In this document: one piece after another, positions 38,362 through 47,741 of the stretch | Numbering within the stretch: the first letter of the stretch is position 1 | Layout of the letters: the number at the start of each line of letters is the position of its first letter | Assembly: GCF_004005375.1 (NCBI RefSeq) | Contig: NZ_RZUF01000010.1 | Location: 62,001-126,000, forward strand | Reading direction: 5' to 3' | DNA from: Rheinheimera sediminis | GTDB lineage: Bacteria > Pseudomonadota > Gammaproteobacteria > Enterobacterales > Alteromonadaceae | DNA length: 64,000 nucleotides | Notes under the pieces: model-generated | Told to the model about the DNA's origin: nothing | The model's database searches: none | What the model saw: only the letters and a program-made list of their open reading frames with translations | Position numbers and translations under genes: made by a program

Positions 38362-39093
38362 GTGGTGAGCGGCTTTCGGTGTAAAGAGTTTTTTGTTGGC
38401 CACGACCGCTGTGCGATGAAAGTCGGCACGGACGCCTTCCTGTTGGGCGCCTGGGCAACTTTACCCAAGGCTGGCACAGCACTGGATATAGGCGCAGGCA
38501 GTGGCATTTTGTCTCTGATGCTGGCGCAGCGAATGCAAAAATCAGGGCTGAACCCATTGGTATATGCAGTCGAGCTGGACCAGGATGCGGCCTTACAGGC
38601 ACAGGATAATGTAGCGGCCAGTCGTTGGGCAGCACAAATCCACGTCATTCAGGCCGATATTCTAACCTATGCAGCGACGGATAACCAACCAGAGCATGGA
38701 TTTGAGCTGATTATCAGCAATCCACCTTATTTTCAGCAGAGTTTAGCCGCTTCAGATCCGAAGCGGCACCAGGCCCGCCATACCGATAGCTTGGCTTTTA
38801 CTGATTTGGCCTTTGTTGCCAAAAAGCTTGCTACAGCTGATGCACATTTTTGTTTAGTGTTGCCTGCTGAAGCAGATTTTATCTCTGTAGCAGAACAGGC
38901 AGGCTGGGCTTTGCAACGACGTTGTTTGGTGAGAACTACAGCAGATAAAAAGGCTAAATTGCAGCTGCTTGAATTTAGTACCAGTGCCGTATCCTGCCAG
39001 GTTGAGCAGACAGAACTCTTGATCCAGCAAAGCCCGGGCCATTACAGTGAAGCTTACCAGACTTTGCTGGCAGATTTTTACCTGAGGTTTTAA
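38362..39093 (+). CDS. trmN: tRNA1(Val) (adenine(37)-N6)-methyltransferase TrmN6
   Basis: This enzyme (YfiC in E. coli) makes m6A37 in tRNA1(Val). The 243-residue protein has a GFRCKEFFVGHDRCAMKVGTDAFLLGAW N-terminus, SAM loop ALDIGAGSGILSLMLAQR, and catalytic motif ISNPPYF near residue 118. The start is one of two tandem GTG codons (38362 or 38365) after TAAGGA. It is divergent from srmB and precedes the YcaQ-like gene by 3 bases. Confidence 0.93.
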   Translation: MVSGFRCKEFFVGHDRCAMKVGTDAFLLGAWATLPKAGTALDIGAGSGILSLMLAQRMQKSGLNPLVYAVELDQDAALQAQDNVAASRWAAQIHVIQADILTYAATDNQPEHGFELIISNPPYFQQSLAASDPKRHQARHTDSLAFTDLAFVAKKLATADAHFCLVLPAEADFISVAEQAGWALQRRCLVRTTADKKAKLQLLEFSTSAVSCQVEQTELLIQQSPGHYSEAYQTLLADFYLRF

Positions 39094-39096
39094 GCC

Positions 39097-40284
39097 ATGT
39101 CCGCTGCTTGTCCTTTTAGCCCCAAAGAGTTGCGTCAGTGGCTATTGCAACAGCAAGGCTTGCTCAAGCCAGCCCAGGGAAAATCTGCTGTAGCTGAGGT
39201 GTTACAGCAAATTAGTTATGTACAGCTTGATTCGATCTACGTAGTGGAACGAGCCCACCATCATGTGCTCTACAACAGAGTGAAAAACTATCAGCCGTCC
39301 ATGTTGGATAAAGCGCTGGAGCAAAAACAAAGTTTTGAATACTGGTCACATGCCGCGGCATTTTTACCCGCCGAAGATTATCGCTTTAGTTTGCAGCGTA
39401 AGCTGTTGCTGCAAAACGGCAACAACCACTGGTTTAACCCCGAGCAACAACTGATGAACGAAGTACTGGCGCGGGTGGCAGCCGAAGGGCCACTGAAAGC
39501 CAGTGACTTTGTCACTGATTCAATCAAGTCAGGCCAAAAAAATGGGGCCTGGTGGGACTGGCAACCGGCCAAGCAGGCACTGGAGCAGTTGTTTATGCAA
39601 GGCAAGCTAATGGTGGCCAAAAGAGATAAATTCCAGAAGGTCTATGATCTGGCAGAACGGGTTTGGCCTGATCATGGCGCGCAGGTGCCGCCTACAGAGG
39701 CCGAGTTTGCCGATTATTTAATAGATAGTTGTCTACGAAGTCAGGCTGTGGCCACAGTACAGCAGATAGGTTATTTGCGGAAAAATATGCAAGCCGTTCT
39801 GAAGAGCCAATTACAACAGCAACTGGAGCAGGGCAGGCTGCAGAGTTTTATGTTGAATGGGAAAGTCTGGTATTACAGGCCCCAGTTAGTGCTTACTGAC
39901 AAATTAGCCGCAAAAGTGCCGAATAAAGTCTGGTTGCTGTCGCCTTTTGATAACTTAGTGATCCAGCGTGACCGATTAAAGCAGCTGTTTAACTTTGATT
40001 ACCAGATTGAAGTTTATGTACCAGCGGCCAAGCGCCAGATTGGCTATTACAGCTTGCCCATCTTGTATAAAGACCTGTTTATCGGCCAGGTGGATGTCAA
40101 AGCTGACAGAGCCAGCAAAACCTTATTGCTGCAGCATTTAGTGCTGGATGAGCAGATAAAACTGACGGACGCATTAAAAGCGGCTTTGACCAAAGCTGTA
40201 GTTGGCTATGCCCGTTTTAATAGCTGCGAAAGCTGGCAACTGGTAAAAACCAGTGCCAGAAACCGTGACTGGTTTATGTGTTAA
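39097..40284 (+). CDS. YcaQ-family winged-helix DNA glycosylase
   Basis: YcaQ-type proteins (also called AlkZ2/AlkX) unhook DNA interstrand crosslinks as winged-helix glycosylases. The 395-residue protein has the catalytic QxD motif in ISYVQLDSIYVVERAHHHVLYNRV near residue 45, the SFEYWSHAAAFLP segment, and the C-terminal LLSPFDNLVIQRDR and GQVDVKADR blocks. It is co-directional with trmN (3-base gap). Its last four bases overlap the end of the convergent pectinesterase gene, so the pectin locus begins exactly at this stop codon. Confidence 0.88.
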   Translation: MSAACPFSPKELRQWLLQQQGLLKPAQGKSAVAEVLQQISYVQLDSIYVVERAHHHVLYNRVKNYQPSMLDKALEQKQSFEYWSHAAAFLPAEDYRFSLQRKLLLQNGNNHWFNPEQQLMNEVLARVAAEGPLKASDFVTDSIKSGQKNGAWWDWQPAKQALEQLFMQGKLMVAKRDKFQKVYDLAERVWPDHGAQVPPTEAEFADYLIDSCLRSQAVATVQQIGYLRKNMQAVLKSQLQQQLEQGRLQSFMLNGKVWYYRPQLVLTDKLAAKVPNKVWLLSPFDNLVIQRDRLKQLFNFDYQIEVYVPAAKRQIGYYSLPILYKDLFIGQVDVKADRASKTLLLQHLVLDEQIKLTDALKAALTKAVVGYARFNSCESWQLVKTSARNRDWFMC

Positions 40285-41975
40285 AGCTTAGTTCGGTAAA
40301 CATAGGTCGCTAGCGGATGCTGTTGTCTCTGAAGCTCAAGTACAAATAGCTGAGCAACTCTCGAAGCCCCTTGCACCGACAAATGGGTGTTATCGGTTTT
40401 TCCATCAGGAAACTTCTGATACAAGCCAGCAGGCACCTGAATAAAATACGGCTGACTGCCAGCAGGGCCTAAGTCTTGCCATAAATCACAGCTTTGCTGC
40501 TGCAAATCAAAGAAGTCGATCTGAGCTAATTCGGCTTGCTGTTTGGCCTGAGCTGCATAAGCGGCTAAATCCCGCTCTAAAGTGTTACCTTTAAAATTCC
40601 GTCTGCAGATAGAACTAGCAAGTAGTGGAATTGCAGCTTTGGCTTTGACCTCGCGGATAAACTGCTGCAGCAGCTCCGGGTAACGCGTATTCACTTCAGC
40701 GTATCGTTTCGGGTCGTCTTGCTTTTGATCGTTATGACCAAATTGGATCAGCACATAATCACCAGCTTGTAATTCATCGAGCAGCATTTGCCAGCGGCCT
40801 TCGTTTAAAAAGCGTAAGGTGCTGCGGCCATTGGCTGCTAAGTTAATCACTTGCAATTGTGGCAACAGAAAGTCAGGCAGTAACTGGCCCCAACCGCGCT
40901 CCGGATAGGCCAGATTGGTTTTATCCGACATAGTGGAATCGCCCACCAGATAGAGTCTGGCTGGCGGAGTATGGGTTTTGGCTTTTAACCAGCTGCGGAT
41001 TGTTTTTAACAGCTGTTCTGGTTGCCACTGGCCCTGATAAACCCAATCAGCGCTTATGCCTGGAGTACCTTTGGGCCAATTGTTTTGCAACCAGCCGTAA
41101 TTGGCACCGCTGGAACCGTCAAAGTAGCTGCGTTCACCCCATAAGTTAGCTCTGTCGCGGCTGGGTTCATCCGGATAGGTTTTGCGGAATATCGGCTGGT
41201 CTGCCATCAGGGGGGAGTAGTTATTATTCTTTAGGTAAAACTGAGCATCATAATGACGGCGGCCGAGTAAAAACCCCTGAATACCAGAGAAACCAGAGTC
41301 TGTGACCACTAACTTCGCATTTTTGTCCAGTTCGCCATCATGCCAGAGTGACGCTGATGTGGCCTGGCTATAAAACTGACTCTGGGTGATCCAGGCTGTG
41401 CCGCGTGGACAGACATAATCGACATGGCCTTCAAAGTAACAGTTGCTATGGTAATACAGGCCTTGCTTGTGCCACAGGCTCAAGCTGTCGGCGCCACCTG
41501 CAATGACACGACATTGGTCGGTGATAATGCGACTGGCCTGCTCAAAACCCCGAATAGCAAACTGATGGTCATGATCGCCATGCAAAGCGCCGTAGCTGTT
41601 AAATACGGTTAAATCTAACAGCACTATATCTGAGGCTTTGATATTCACCACAGCAGAACCCCAGTCATCCGGTTGCTGTTTTAAATGGTTTTTACGAAGT
41701 TCGGCGAATTCAATAGTGGTACTGGCTTTGCCGCTACCCGCCAGCACTACTTTGTCGCGTGTCAGATAGAGTTTTTCTTTATAAATACCTGGGCCAATTT
41801 CAATTAAGGCCCATTGCTTGGTGGCGGGTAAAGCATCCAGCGCCTGCTGCACAGAGCGAAAAGGCGCTGAGCCATCTAAAGCAACCTGCAAGCGCAGTGG
41901 TTGCTCACTGGCATGCAGGTTCAGGCATAAAACGCTGAGCGCCAGTGCGCTCAGCAGTTTGAATAGAGCTGTCAT
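40281..41975 (-). CDS. Two-domain pectin esterase: CE8-like plus CE12-like
   Basis: The 564-residue protein has a Sec signal peptide (MTALFKLLSALALSVLCLNLHA), then two esterase domains. Residues about 28-340 form a pectinesterase-like beta-helix (FRSVQQALDALPATKQWALIEIGPGIYKEKL, FEGHVDYVCPRG). Residues about 343-560 form an SGNH rhamnogalacturonan acetylesterase: block I LVGDSTMSDK, block II LAANGRST, block III FGHNDQK, block V DNTHLS. It should remove methyl and acetyl esters from pectin in the periplasm or outside. In the CE8 part the usual QD motif reads AD and LGRPW reads LGRRH, while VDY keeps the nucleophile Asp. The gene follows the GH105-like gene by 4 bases. Confidence 0.85.
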   Translation of the reverse strand: MTALFKLLSALALSVLCLNLHASEQPLRLQVALDGSAPFRSVQQALDALPATKQWALIEIGPGIYKEKLYLTRDKVVLAGSGKASTTIEFAELRKNHLKQQPDDWGSAVVNIKASDIVLLDLTVFNSYGALHGDHDHQFAIRGFEQASRIITDQCRVIAGGADSLSLWHKQGLYYHSNCYFEGHVDYVCPRGTAWITQSQFYSQATSASLWHDGELDKNAKLVVTDSGFSGIQGFLLGRRHYDAQFYLKNNNYSPLMADQPIFRKTYPDEPSRDRANLWGERSYFDGSSGANYGWLQNNWPKGTPGISADWVYQGQWQPEQLLKTIRSWLKAKTHTPPARLYLVGDSTMSDKTNLAYPERGWGQLLPDFLLPQLQVINLAANGRSTLRFLNEGRWQMLLDELQAGDYVLIQFGHNDQKQDDPKRYAEVNTRYPELLQQFIREVKAKAAIPLLASSICRRNFKGNTLERDLAAYAAQAKQQAELAQIDFFDLQQQSCDLWQDLGPAGSQPYFIQVPAGLYQKFPDGKTDNTHLSVQGASRVAQLFVLELQRQQHPLATYVYRTKL

Positions 41976-41979
41976 AGCT

Positions 41980-44448
41980 TTAGTCTTTTAATAGCTGAGA
42001 CATTTGCACACCAGCCATAATAAAAGGCCCTGTGCCCTTGCTGTCGTTGCGGTAGATAGGTTCACTCATGTAATAGTGATAGCTGCCATCACGGCCAGCA
42101 CCTAAACCTGCAACTTGTACCATGTTGGTCAGGCTGACACTGCCATCCGGATGCACCAGCACAAATTCATTGAGCAGGCCTTGCCAGGCTTTTTTACTAA
42201 TATCCAGATACTGCTCTTTCGGTAAATAGCCTTTATTGATGGCTTTGGCATAAAAATACACGAACATGCTGCTGCCGCTCGACTCCAGATAGTTACCACG
42301 TTCACCGGCTTTATCCATAATATGGTACCAAACGCCTGTTTCAGCATCCTGAAACCTTGCTAAATCAGCGGCCAGCTCAGTCACCATAGTCAGCAACGGC
42401 TGACGTAATTCGGTGTTATCCGCTGGTATATAATCCAGCACGTCCACCAGCGCCATACTCAGCCAACCCACAGCTCGGCCCCAGAAGTAAGCGGAACGAC
42501 CTGTTTCTTTATCGGCCCAGTCCATTTGTTTGGATTCATCCCAGGCATGGAAATACAGGCCGGTTTTGTCGTCACGCAACTGCTCACGGGTGACTTCAAA
42601 CTCGTGCACCACCTGCTCCAAGCTGGCGCCTTGTTCAAACAGACTGCTGTAATAGGCCAAAAACGGCATGCCCATATAAACTCCATCTAACCACAACTGA
42701 TGCGGGTAAATTTTTTTATGCCAGAAAGCGCCATTTGAGGTTTTGGGGTGATGTTTTAATTGTTCGCGCAAGGCTTGAACAGCCAGTTGGTATTTAGGCT
42801 CTTTGGTTTGTTCAAATACGCGCAGTAGTACGTTGCCACTATTGATGCTATCGATATTGAATTTGCTGGCGTTATAGCTGTGAATGCTGCCGTCTTCGGT
42901 GACAAAGGTATCTGCCATTTTACTGACAACGGCCTGATAGGCCGGATCTGCGGCGTATTTATTTAAATCATCAAAAGCCTGCACCAATAAGCCTGTGGTG
43001 TATTCAAAGCTGACAGGTCGGTCACGCTCGGTATCCCACCCCCCCCAATAGTATTGGCCTGCCTGACGATTTAGATCGGAGTTGGCTAATTGTCGGGTCC
43101 AGTATAAAGCCCGTTCGCTGGTCAGAGGCTGATTGACTTGTGTGTTGGTGAATTCTGTTTTTAATCTTAAGCGTGGGGTTAAAGTTAAACGTTCCACTTC
43201 CTGCTGCAAATATTCTACAAACTGCTGTTCGTTGCTGATGCCATTCAGTTCATGTTGCCAGGCACCTAACAGGTAGTAGTCCAGATACTGGCCTGACACA
43301 CTCATTACGGCCACGTGGTTATGTTCGTCTGTGGTTAACTCTTTGAGCTTGCCGCGTTTAAATAAAATCGCCATGCCCAAATTGGCGCCATCCAGACTTT
43401 GTTTGCCATAAGTAGCGAGGTAAGTATAGGTATGGCCACTACTTTCCAGCGTGCCTGTTAACAACTTAGTATCTGGAAGTTTTACTATGCCAAGCGCCAG
43501 ATTATCCAGTGGCTGGCTTAAAGTCAGGCGATTTTGCAGCAAACGGCTGCCCGCTGTCATCGACAAATGTGCTCTGATATCCAGAGTTTTCCCGGCAATT
43601 TGCCAGTTTTTATAGTCTATGGTTAAAGCTGAATACAAAGGCCCATTTTCGATAATATTAACAGTATGACCGTCTAACTTGGAGACTCGCTCTACTTGAC
43701 TGCCGTCCCAATAGCCAAAACCACCGGCACCCACAGCTTTACCAACTTTAAGCACGTCCATGCCCCAGTCCGCTGGTTCGTGGTAAGACTGGTAACCGTC
43801 TACCCCTATTTGATCTAATACTGGTTTACCTGTTTTATTGCCAAAAATATCAAAGCCATTACGCCAGTCGAGATAAATTCGGTACGCTACTTTATCGGAT
43901 TCAATACCGGGGCCTTCGTAACGAATAAATTCACTGTGATCTGTGTACTGAGGTGGAGGTGTCAGACTACTGACATTCTCAAAATGACCACCCACATATT
44001 TTTTCTCTTGCCACTGTCCGCCGGTTTTTTGCGAAATTTCGGCTTGCGTTTGTTTCGGCAGCTCTGTGGCTGTGCCTGCCGTGATCTGCAGTGCTAAGGT
44101 TTCACCTGCATTCAGAGTAGGGCTGATGAGTAAGGTATCTTTTTGACCATCGGCATTAAGGTCAATCCACTGTGATGGCGTTTGGCCTTTTGGACCTGTG
44201 GCAATAAAAGCTGAATTCTGTACCGAGCTTTCGGTTAAACCTAAATCTGCAGCAGAAACATAGATGGCCTCTTGCACTCTGGCGAAATCAGAAGGGTTAT
44301 GAATGCTTAAGCTGGCGACAGCTGTGGTGGTGGCTGGCTGAGCAAGCACTGCCTGTTGTTCCGGTGCTGGTGCTGGTTGGCCACAGGCGGCTAAAAAACT
44401 TAAGCTGAGGCTGGAGAGCAGCAGTGGGTTTTTAAAGATCGAAGTCAC
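41980..44448 (-). CDS. Lipoprotein with DUF4861-like domain and GH88/GH105 glycoside hydrolase
   Basis: The 822-residue product is a lipoprotein with lipobox LAAC near residue 22. Residues about 60-410 resemble DUF4861, a domain often joined to uronate enzymes. Residues about 460-820 are an (alpha/alpha)6 barrel of the GH88/GH105 unsaturated glucuronyl/rhamnogalacturonyl hydrolase type: KFNIDSINSGNVLL, HQLWLDGVYMGMPFLAYY with the acidic LDG, and GRAVGWLSMALVDVLDYIP. It should release unsaturated galacturonate from pectin oligomers, which feeds KduI. The GTG at 44448 follows AGG and starts a normal signal peptide; a longer frame from 44499 would run through the terminator of the receptor gene. 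Confidence 0.85.
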   Translation of the reverse strand: MTSIFKNPLLLSSLSLSFLAACGQPAPAPEQQAVLAQPATTTAVASLSIHNPSDFARVQEAIYVSAADLGLTESSVQNSAFIATGPKGQTPSQWIDLNADGQKDTLLISPTLNAGETLALQITAGTATELPKQTQAEISQKTGGQWQEKKYVGGHFENVSSLTPPPQYTDHSEFIRYEGPGIESDKVAYRIYLDWRNGFDIFGNKTGKPVLDQIGVDGYQSYHEPADWGMDVLKVGKAVGAGGFGYWDGSQVERVSKLDGHTVNIIENGPLYSALTIDYKNWQIAGKTLDIRAHLSMTAGSRLLQNRLTLSQPLDNLALGIVKLPDTKLLTGTLESSGHTYTYLATYGKQSLDGANLGMAILFKRGKLKELTTDEHNHVAVMSVSGQYLDYYLLGAWQHELNGISNEQQFVEYLQQEVERLTLTPRLRLKTEFTNTQVNQPLTSERALYWTRQLANSDLNRQAGQYYWGGWDTERDRPVSFEYTTGLLVQAFDDLNKYAADPAYQAVVSKMADTFVTEDGSIHSYNASKFNIDSINSGNVLLRVFEQTKEPKYQLAVQALREQLKHHPKTSNGAFWHKKIYPHQLWLDGVYMGMPFLAYYSSLFEQGASLEQVVHEFEVTREQLRDDKTGLYFHAWDESKQMDWADKETGRSAYFWGRAVGWLSMALVDVLDYIPADNTELRQPLLTMVTELAADLARFQDAETGVWYHIMDKAGERGNYLESSGSSMFVYFYAKAINKGYLPKEQYLDISKKAWQGLLNEFVLVHPDGSVSLTNMVQVAGLGAGRDGSYHYYMSEPIYRNDSKGTGPFIMAGVQMSQLLKD

Positions 44449-44470
44449 GGCTAATACCTGTTGAAAAAGT

Positions 44471-44509
44471 AAAAAAAATCGTGACTTGCAGTGCGGCACC
44501 GCAAGTCAC
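44471..44509 (-). terminator. Rho-independent terminator after the TonB receptor gene
   Basis: On the minus strand GTGACTTGC and GCAAGTCAC pair perfectly (9 bp) around an 11-base centre that can fold further, followed by GATTTTTTTTA. It lies between the receptor and the GH105-like gene, so the downstream genes receive less transcript or have their own promoter. Confidence 0.9.
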
Positions 44510-44546
44510 ACCAAAGGCGCCTTCTCAGGCTAAGCTATGAGAGAAA

Positions 44547-47318
44547 TTAAAATTTGTATTGAGCACCTAAGTAGTATTGGCGACCTGTTTCATGGTAGTA
44601 AGTCAGACGATTACCCGCTGAATCTACCCATTGATCATCTACTTCGTCAGTCAGGTTTAAAGCTTCAAAGCTGACTTTCCAGTTGTCGTTTAATGCATAG
44701 GAAACAGATGCATCGACGTTAGTTGTGGCGTTAGTGCCTTCCATATCGTTGTTGTCGCGGCCTATAGCTGTCGTCAGGTATTTACCACGTTTTGCCATGG
44801 AGACACGGGCGTTTAAATCCTCATGTTCGTAATAAATAGTGGCGGCAGAAGTGTTTTTAGATAAACCATTTAAATCACGGGTTGCCTGCACTACACCGGC
44901 AGCGCTGATATAGTCCATCTGTGCATCGACATAAGTGTAGTTGCCAATAAAACCAAATCTGTTCCAGAACTCTGGCAAGAAGGTGAAAGGCAACTGATAG
45001 CTGACTTCCATCCCTTTTAAATCACCACCAGGGCCATTCAGTGGTGTAGTGACTTGCCAGTCTACATTTTCATTACAATCTGCATTGTAACCGGGGCCTG
45101 CGGTACAGGCGTCGATAGCGGCCTGGATAGGTAAACCTGTTTCAGTAAAAGCTTTGGTTTCTCGTAAGGTTTGTACGTGACTATCGATATCTTTAAAGAA
45201 AAACGCCACACCTAGCATCGACTCATCAGAGAAGTAAAACTCAAAACCTAAGTCATAGGTTTGAGCTTTAGTGGGTTCAAGTTGCGGATTACCGCCACCT
45301 ACAGTACGACTGCCACCTGATGCAGAAACAGAGACGTTAGGACGAATAGCGGCCAGACCGGCGCGAGCCATCACTTCTGCCGCACCAAAACGTATAATCA
45401 CATCGTCCCATGGCTCTAATGCCAGGTTCAGTGAAGGTAATACTTCGTTATAATCATGATCAGCTGTTATTTGTGTTGGCGTAGCAGCAAAGGTAGCCCA
45501 GGCTGTAGAGCTTTGCTCAGTTTTAACATGACGCACACCTATATTGCCTCTTAATGGCATATTCACAATATCTGTATCAAAACTTAAGTGCAGGTAAGAA
45601 CCTAAACTTTTTTCGTTTGCTGAATAGTTATCAGTACGACGGAAGTCTGGACTGACGGTAAAAACACCAGTGTTACTATAGATATTGTATTGCGCATCAA
45701 TAGCTGCAAAATCAGGTACTAACCAAACAGGCTGAGTGCCTAACCCAGAGTTATATTGCATCAGTAGATCCGGCGTATAAACAATACCTGCTCCCAATTC
45801 ATTTTGACGACGGGCTTCATAAGTTTCAAAACTAAAGTCTTTGTAATGCAAACCTGCTTTTAACGTCATATTGTCGGTGAGCAGATAGGCGAAATTTACT
45901 TCTGCAGTATCAAAGGTATTTTCAGCCCCAAGTGGCCGTAACCTTACGCTATTGGAAGTCCAGCCATTAGGTTCAAACACGCCTGCGTCAAAAGTCAGCA
46001 ATGGATCCTGGCGTTTTTCACCACGATAGTCATAAGAGAAATCGACCCCCCGTTTTTCTGCTACAAGCGTAGTTTGCACCGGGTTATCAAACTCGGAGCT
46101 TGCTGTGCCTATCATGGCATCCATACTCAGATTATCGGTTAAATGCTGTTTTAGGGACAGATTGTATTGCAGAAATTCAGTGCCGAGTTCATCAAAACGG
46201 TTTTCAGCACGAATTGTGGCATTTTTAAAACTACCATAGGTCATGGTGTTGGTATCATCGATAAAATAATCTACGACATCCATGACGTATGTGCCGCTTG
46301 CTGGAGCACTGTTTGATGCTGCTGCACCGCCATTTAAAATACCCTGTAAAAAAACTTCATTACGGGTCGCATCTGTTTTGGCATACAAAATATCTAAATC
46401 AATTTTGGTATCTTCATTTGGTCTGAACTGAAAAGATGAACTTAAGCCTAAACGATCCAGATCGTGGGTGTAGGAGTCATAACGTGGTAAACGTGGACGG
46501 AATGCATTATTGATTTCAGTTAATTCAGGCGCAGTCGCATTGCCCTGATAAAAACCAAAGTCATTGACACTGTTCCAGCGTACTGTACTGGCACCCTGAT
46601 CTTTGATCTGACGTTCAGAATAAGAAGCGGAAAATAAAGCGCCAATTTTACCGTCGGCAAAAATGTTACTGACTAAAAATGAAGTTTTAGGATCGGTTTT
46701 TTCTGATAAGTCGTTGTAGCCCATCTGGCCTGAGGCTGCGAAAGTAAAACCGTCGTAGTCAAAAGGCTGAGCTGCTCTTAAATCAACAGTGGCACCTAAA
46801 GAGCCTTCTTCGACGTCAGCTGATGCGGTTTTACGAACAGTCAAAGAGCTGAATAAGTCTGAAGAGAAGGTGTTGAAGTCAAAACCACGGCCACGGTTGG
46901 CGCCGCCAATCTGGTCTGTACCACCACTGGTGGATACTGCTTCCATACCGTTTATACGAACACGGGTAAATTCAGGGCCTAAGCCCCTAACTGAAATTTG
47001 TCGGCCTTCACCTGCTGCACGAGAAATAGCAATACCAGGAATACGCTGTAAAGATTCGGCTAGGTTTAAGTCCGGAAAGTCGGCAATATCTTCAGCCAGA
47101 ATGGCATCGATGGCACCATCGGACTGGCGTTTTTGATTTAAAGCATTGGATAACGAATCGCGGAAACTACCTTTTACCTCGATCACTTCGATTCTTTCTT
47201 CTGCTTGCTTAGTTTCAGTTGTTTCTTGTGCTGATACAGAAAATAGTGAAGTACAACCTGCGATAGCTAGAGCTAAGGCAACTTTATTCGGGTGAAATGG
47301 CGTGTTGGTTTTGGCCAT
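44547..47318 (-). CDS. TonB-dependent receptor (Caulobacter type), likely pectin oligomer uptake
   Basis: The 923-residue outer-membrane receptor has a signal peptide ending in FSVSAQ and a TonB box region (RIEVIEVKGSF). It has a plug domain with NLAESLQRIPGIAISRAAGEGRQISVRGLGPEFTRVRINGMEA, and a 22-strand barrel that ends in the C-terminal Phe of YYLGAQYKF. The plug pattern is typical of receptors for plant carbohydrates in Xanthomonas, Caulobacter and Alteromonadales. Substrate assignment rests on context: it is followed by pectin enzymes and shares operator sites with the polygalacturonase gene. Confidence 0.9.
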   Translation of the reverse strand: MAKTNTPFHPNKVALALAIAGCTSLFSVSAQETTETKQAEERIEVIEVKGSFRDSLSNALNQKRQSDGAIDAILAEDIADFPDLNLAESLQRIPGIAISRAAGEGRQISVRGLGPEFTRVRINGMEAVSTSGGTDQIGGANRGRGFDFNTFSSDLFSSLTVRKTASADVEEGSLGATVDLRAAQPFDYDGFTFAASGQMGYNDLSEKTDPKTSFLVSNIFADGKIGALFSASYSERQIKDQGASTVRWNSVNDFGFYQGNATAPELTEINNAFRPRLPRYDSYTHDLDRLGLSSSFQFRPNEDTKIDLDILYAKTDATRNEVFLQGILNGGAAASNSAPASGTYVMDVVDYFIDDTNTMTYGSFKNATIRAENRFDELGTEFLQYNLSLKQHLTDNLSMDAMIGTASSEFDNPVQTTLVAEKRGVDFSYDYRGEKRQDPLLTFDAGVFEPNGWTSNSVRLRPLGAENTFDTAEVNFAYLLTDNMTLKAGLHYKDFSFETYEARRQNELGAGIVYTPDLLMQYNSGLGTQPVWLVPDFAAIDAQYNIYSNTGVFTVSPDFRRTDNYSANEKSLGSYLHLSFDTDIVNMPLRGNIGVRHVKTEQSSTAWATFAATPTQITADHDYNEVLPSLNLALEPWDDVIIRFGAAEVMARAGLAAIRPNVSVSASGGSRTVGGGNPQLEPTKAQTYDLGFEFYFSDESMLGVAFFFKDIDSHVQTLRETKAFTETGLPIQAAIDACTAGPGYNADCNENVDWQVTTPLNGPGGDLKGMEVSYQLPFTFLPEFWNRFGFIGNYTYVDAQMDYISAAGVVQATRDLNGLSKNTSAATIYYEHEDLNARVSMAKRGKYLTTAIGRDNNDMEGTNATTNVDASVSYALNDNWKVSFEALNLTDEVDDQWVDSAGNRLTYYHETGRQYYLGAQYKF

Positions 47319-47417
47319 GATCTCTACCTCGTCCTGTCTGGTTCAAAGCGTTCAGCCAGTACATGCCAGCTGTTTTTTTAATAATGGAAGGCGCTTTGTG
47401 CGACTCCCTGTTGATTT

Positions 47418-47433
47418 TGTCTACCGGTGGCAA
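47418..47433. promoter_or_regulatory. Probable LacI-type operator, receptor-proximal site
   Basis: TGTCTACCGGTGGCAA is an imperfect 16-bp palindrome with a central CG, the hallmark of LacI-family operators. Its centre (47425.5) is exactly 33 bp from the next site. Confidence 0.7.
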
Positions 47434-47450
47434 AAAGTGCTTGCAATTTT

Positions 47451-47466
47451 GTGCCACCGATGGCAA
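47451..47466. promoter_or_regulatory. Probable LacI-type operator, receptor-distal site
   Basis: GTGCCACCGATGGCAA contains the palindrome TGCCA-CCGA-TGGCA. Centre at 47458.5; forms a pair with the site at 47418-47433. Confidence 0.7.
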
Positions 47467-47741
47467 AAAGCTAACACCAAGCTTAGATCACTGTCAAACG
47501 TCGCACAAAAAAAAATCAGTCCTGTCATTGGGTTTTAGTTGGTTCTGATGGTTAAGTTGTTGTTTTGTATTGATAATATTGCATGTTTTTACGCTTGTTA
47601 AAATAGATTTTGTTCCAGATATGGAATTAATTCAGATCGGACTGATTTTCAGCTGTATTTTAGCTATCCGGTCTAGGGTGACAGAGGCGATAACAGTGCA
47701 TAACCAAAGTGTCCTGTTCCGGGCAAAAAGAGGAGGCAAGC

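Larger units (their letters stand above)
47319..47741. other. 423-bp divergent control region of the pectin locus
   Basis: This gap separates the TonB receptor gene (minus) from kduD (plus). It holds the two operator sites described separately, about 100 and 133 bases upstream of the receptor start, and AT-rich sequence toward kduD with a strong AGGAGG ribosome site at 47731. Short frames present here lack coding features and I see no gene. Confidence 0.7.

Noticed and set aside
47661-47676. TAGCTATCCGGTCTAG as a sixth pectin operator before kduD
   Set aside because: It has a central CCGG but the half-sites do not match TTGCCACC or TGTCTACC.
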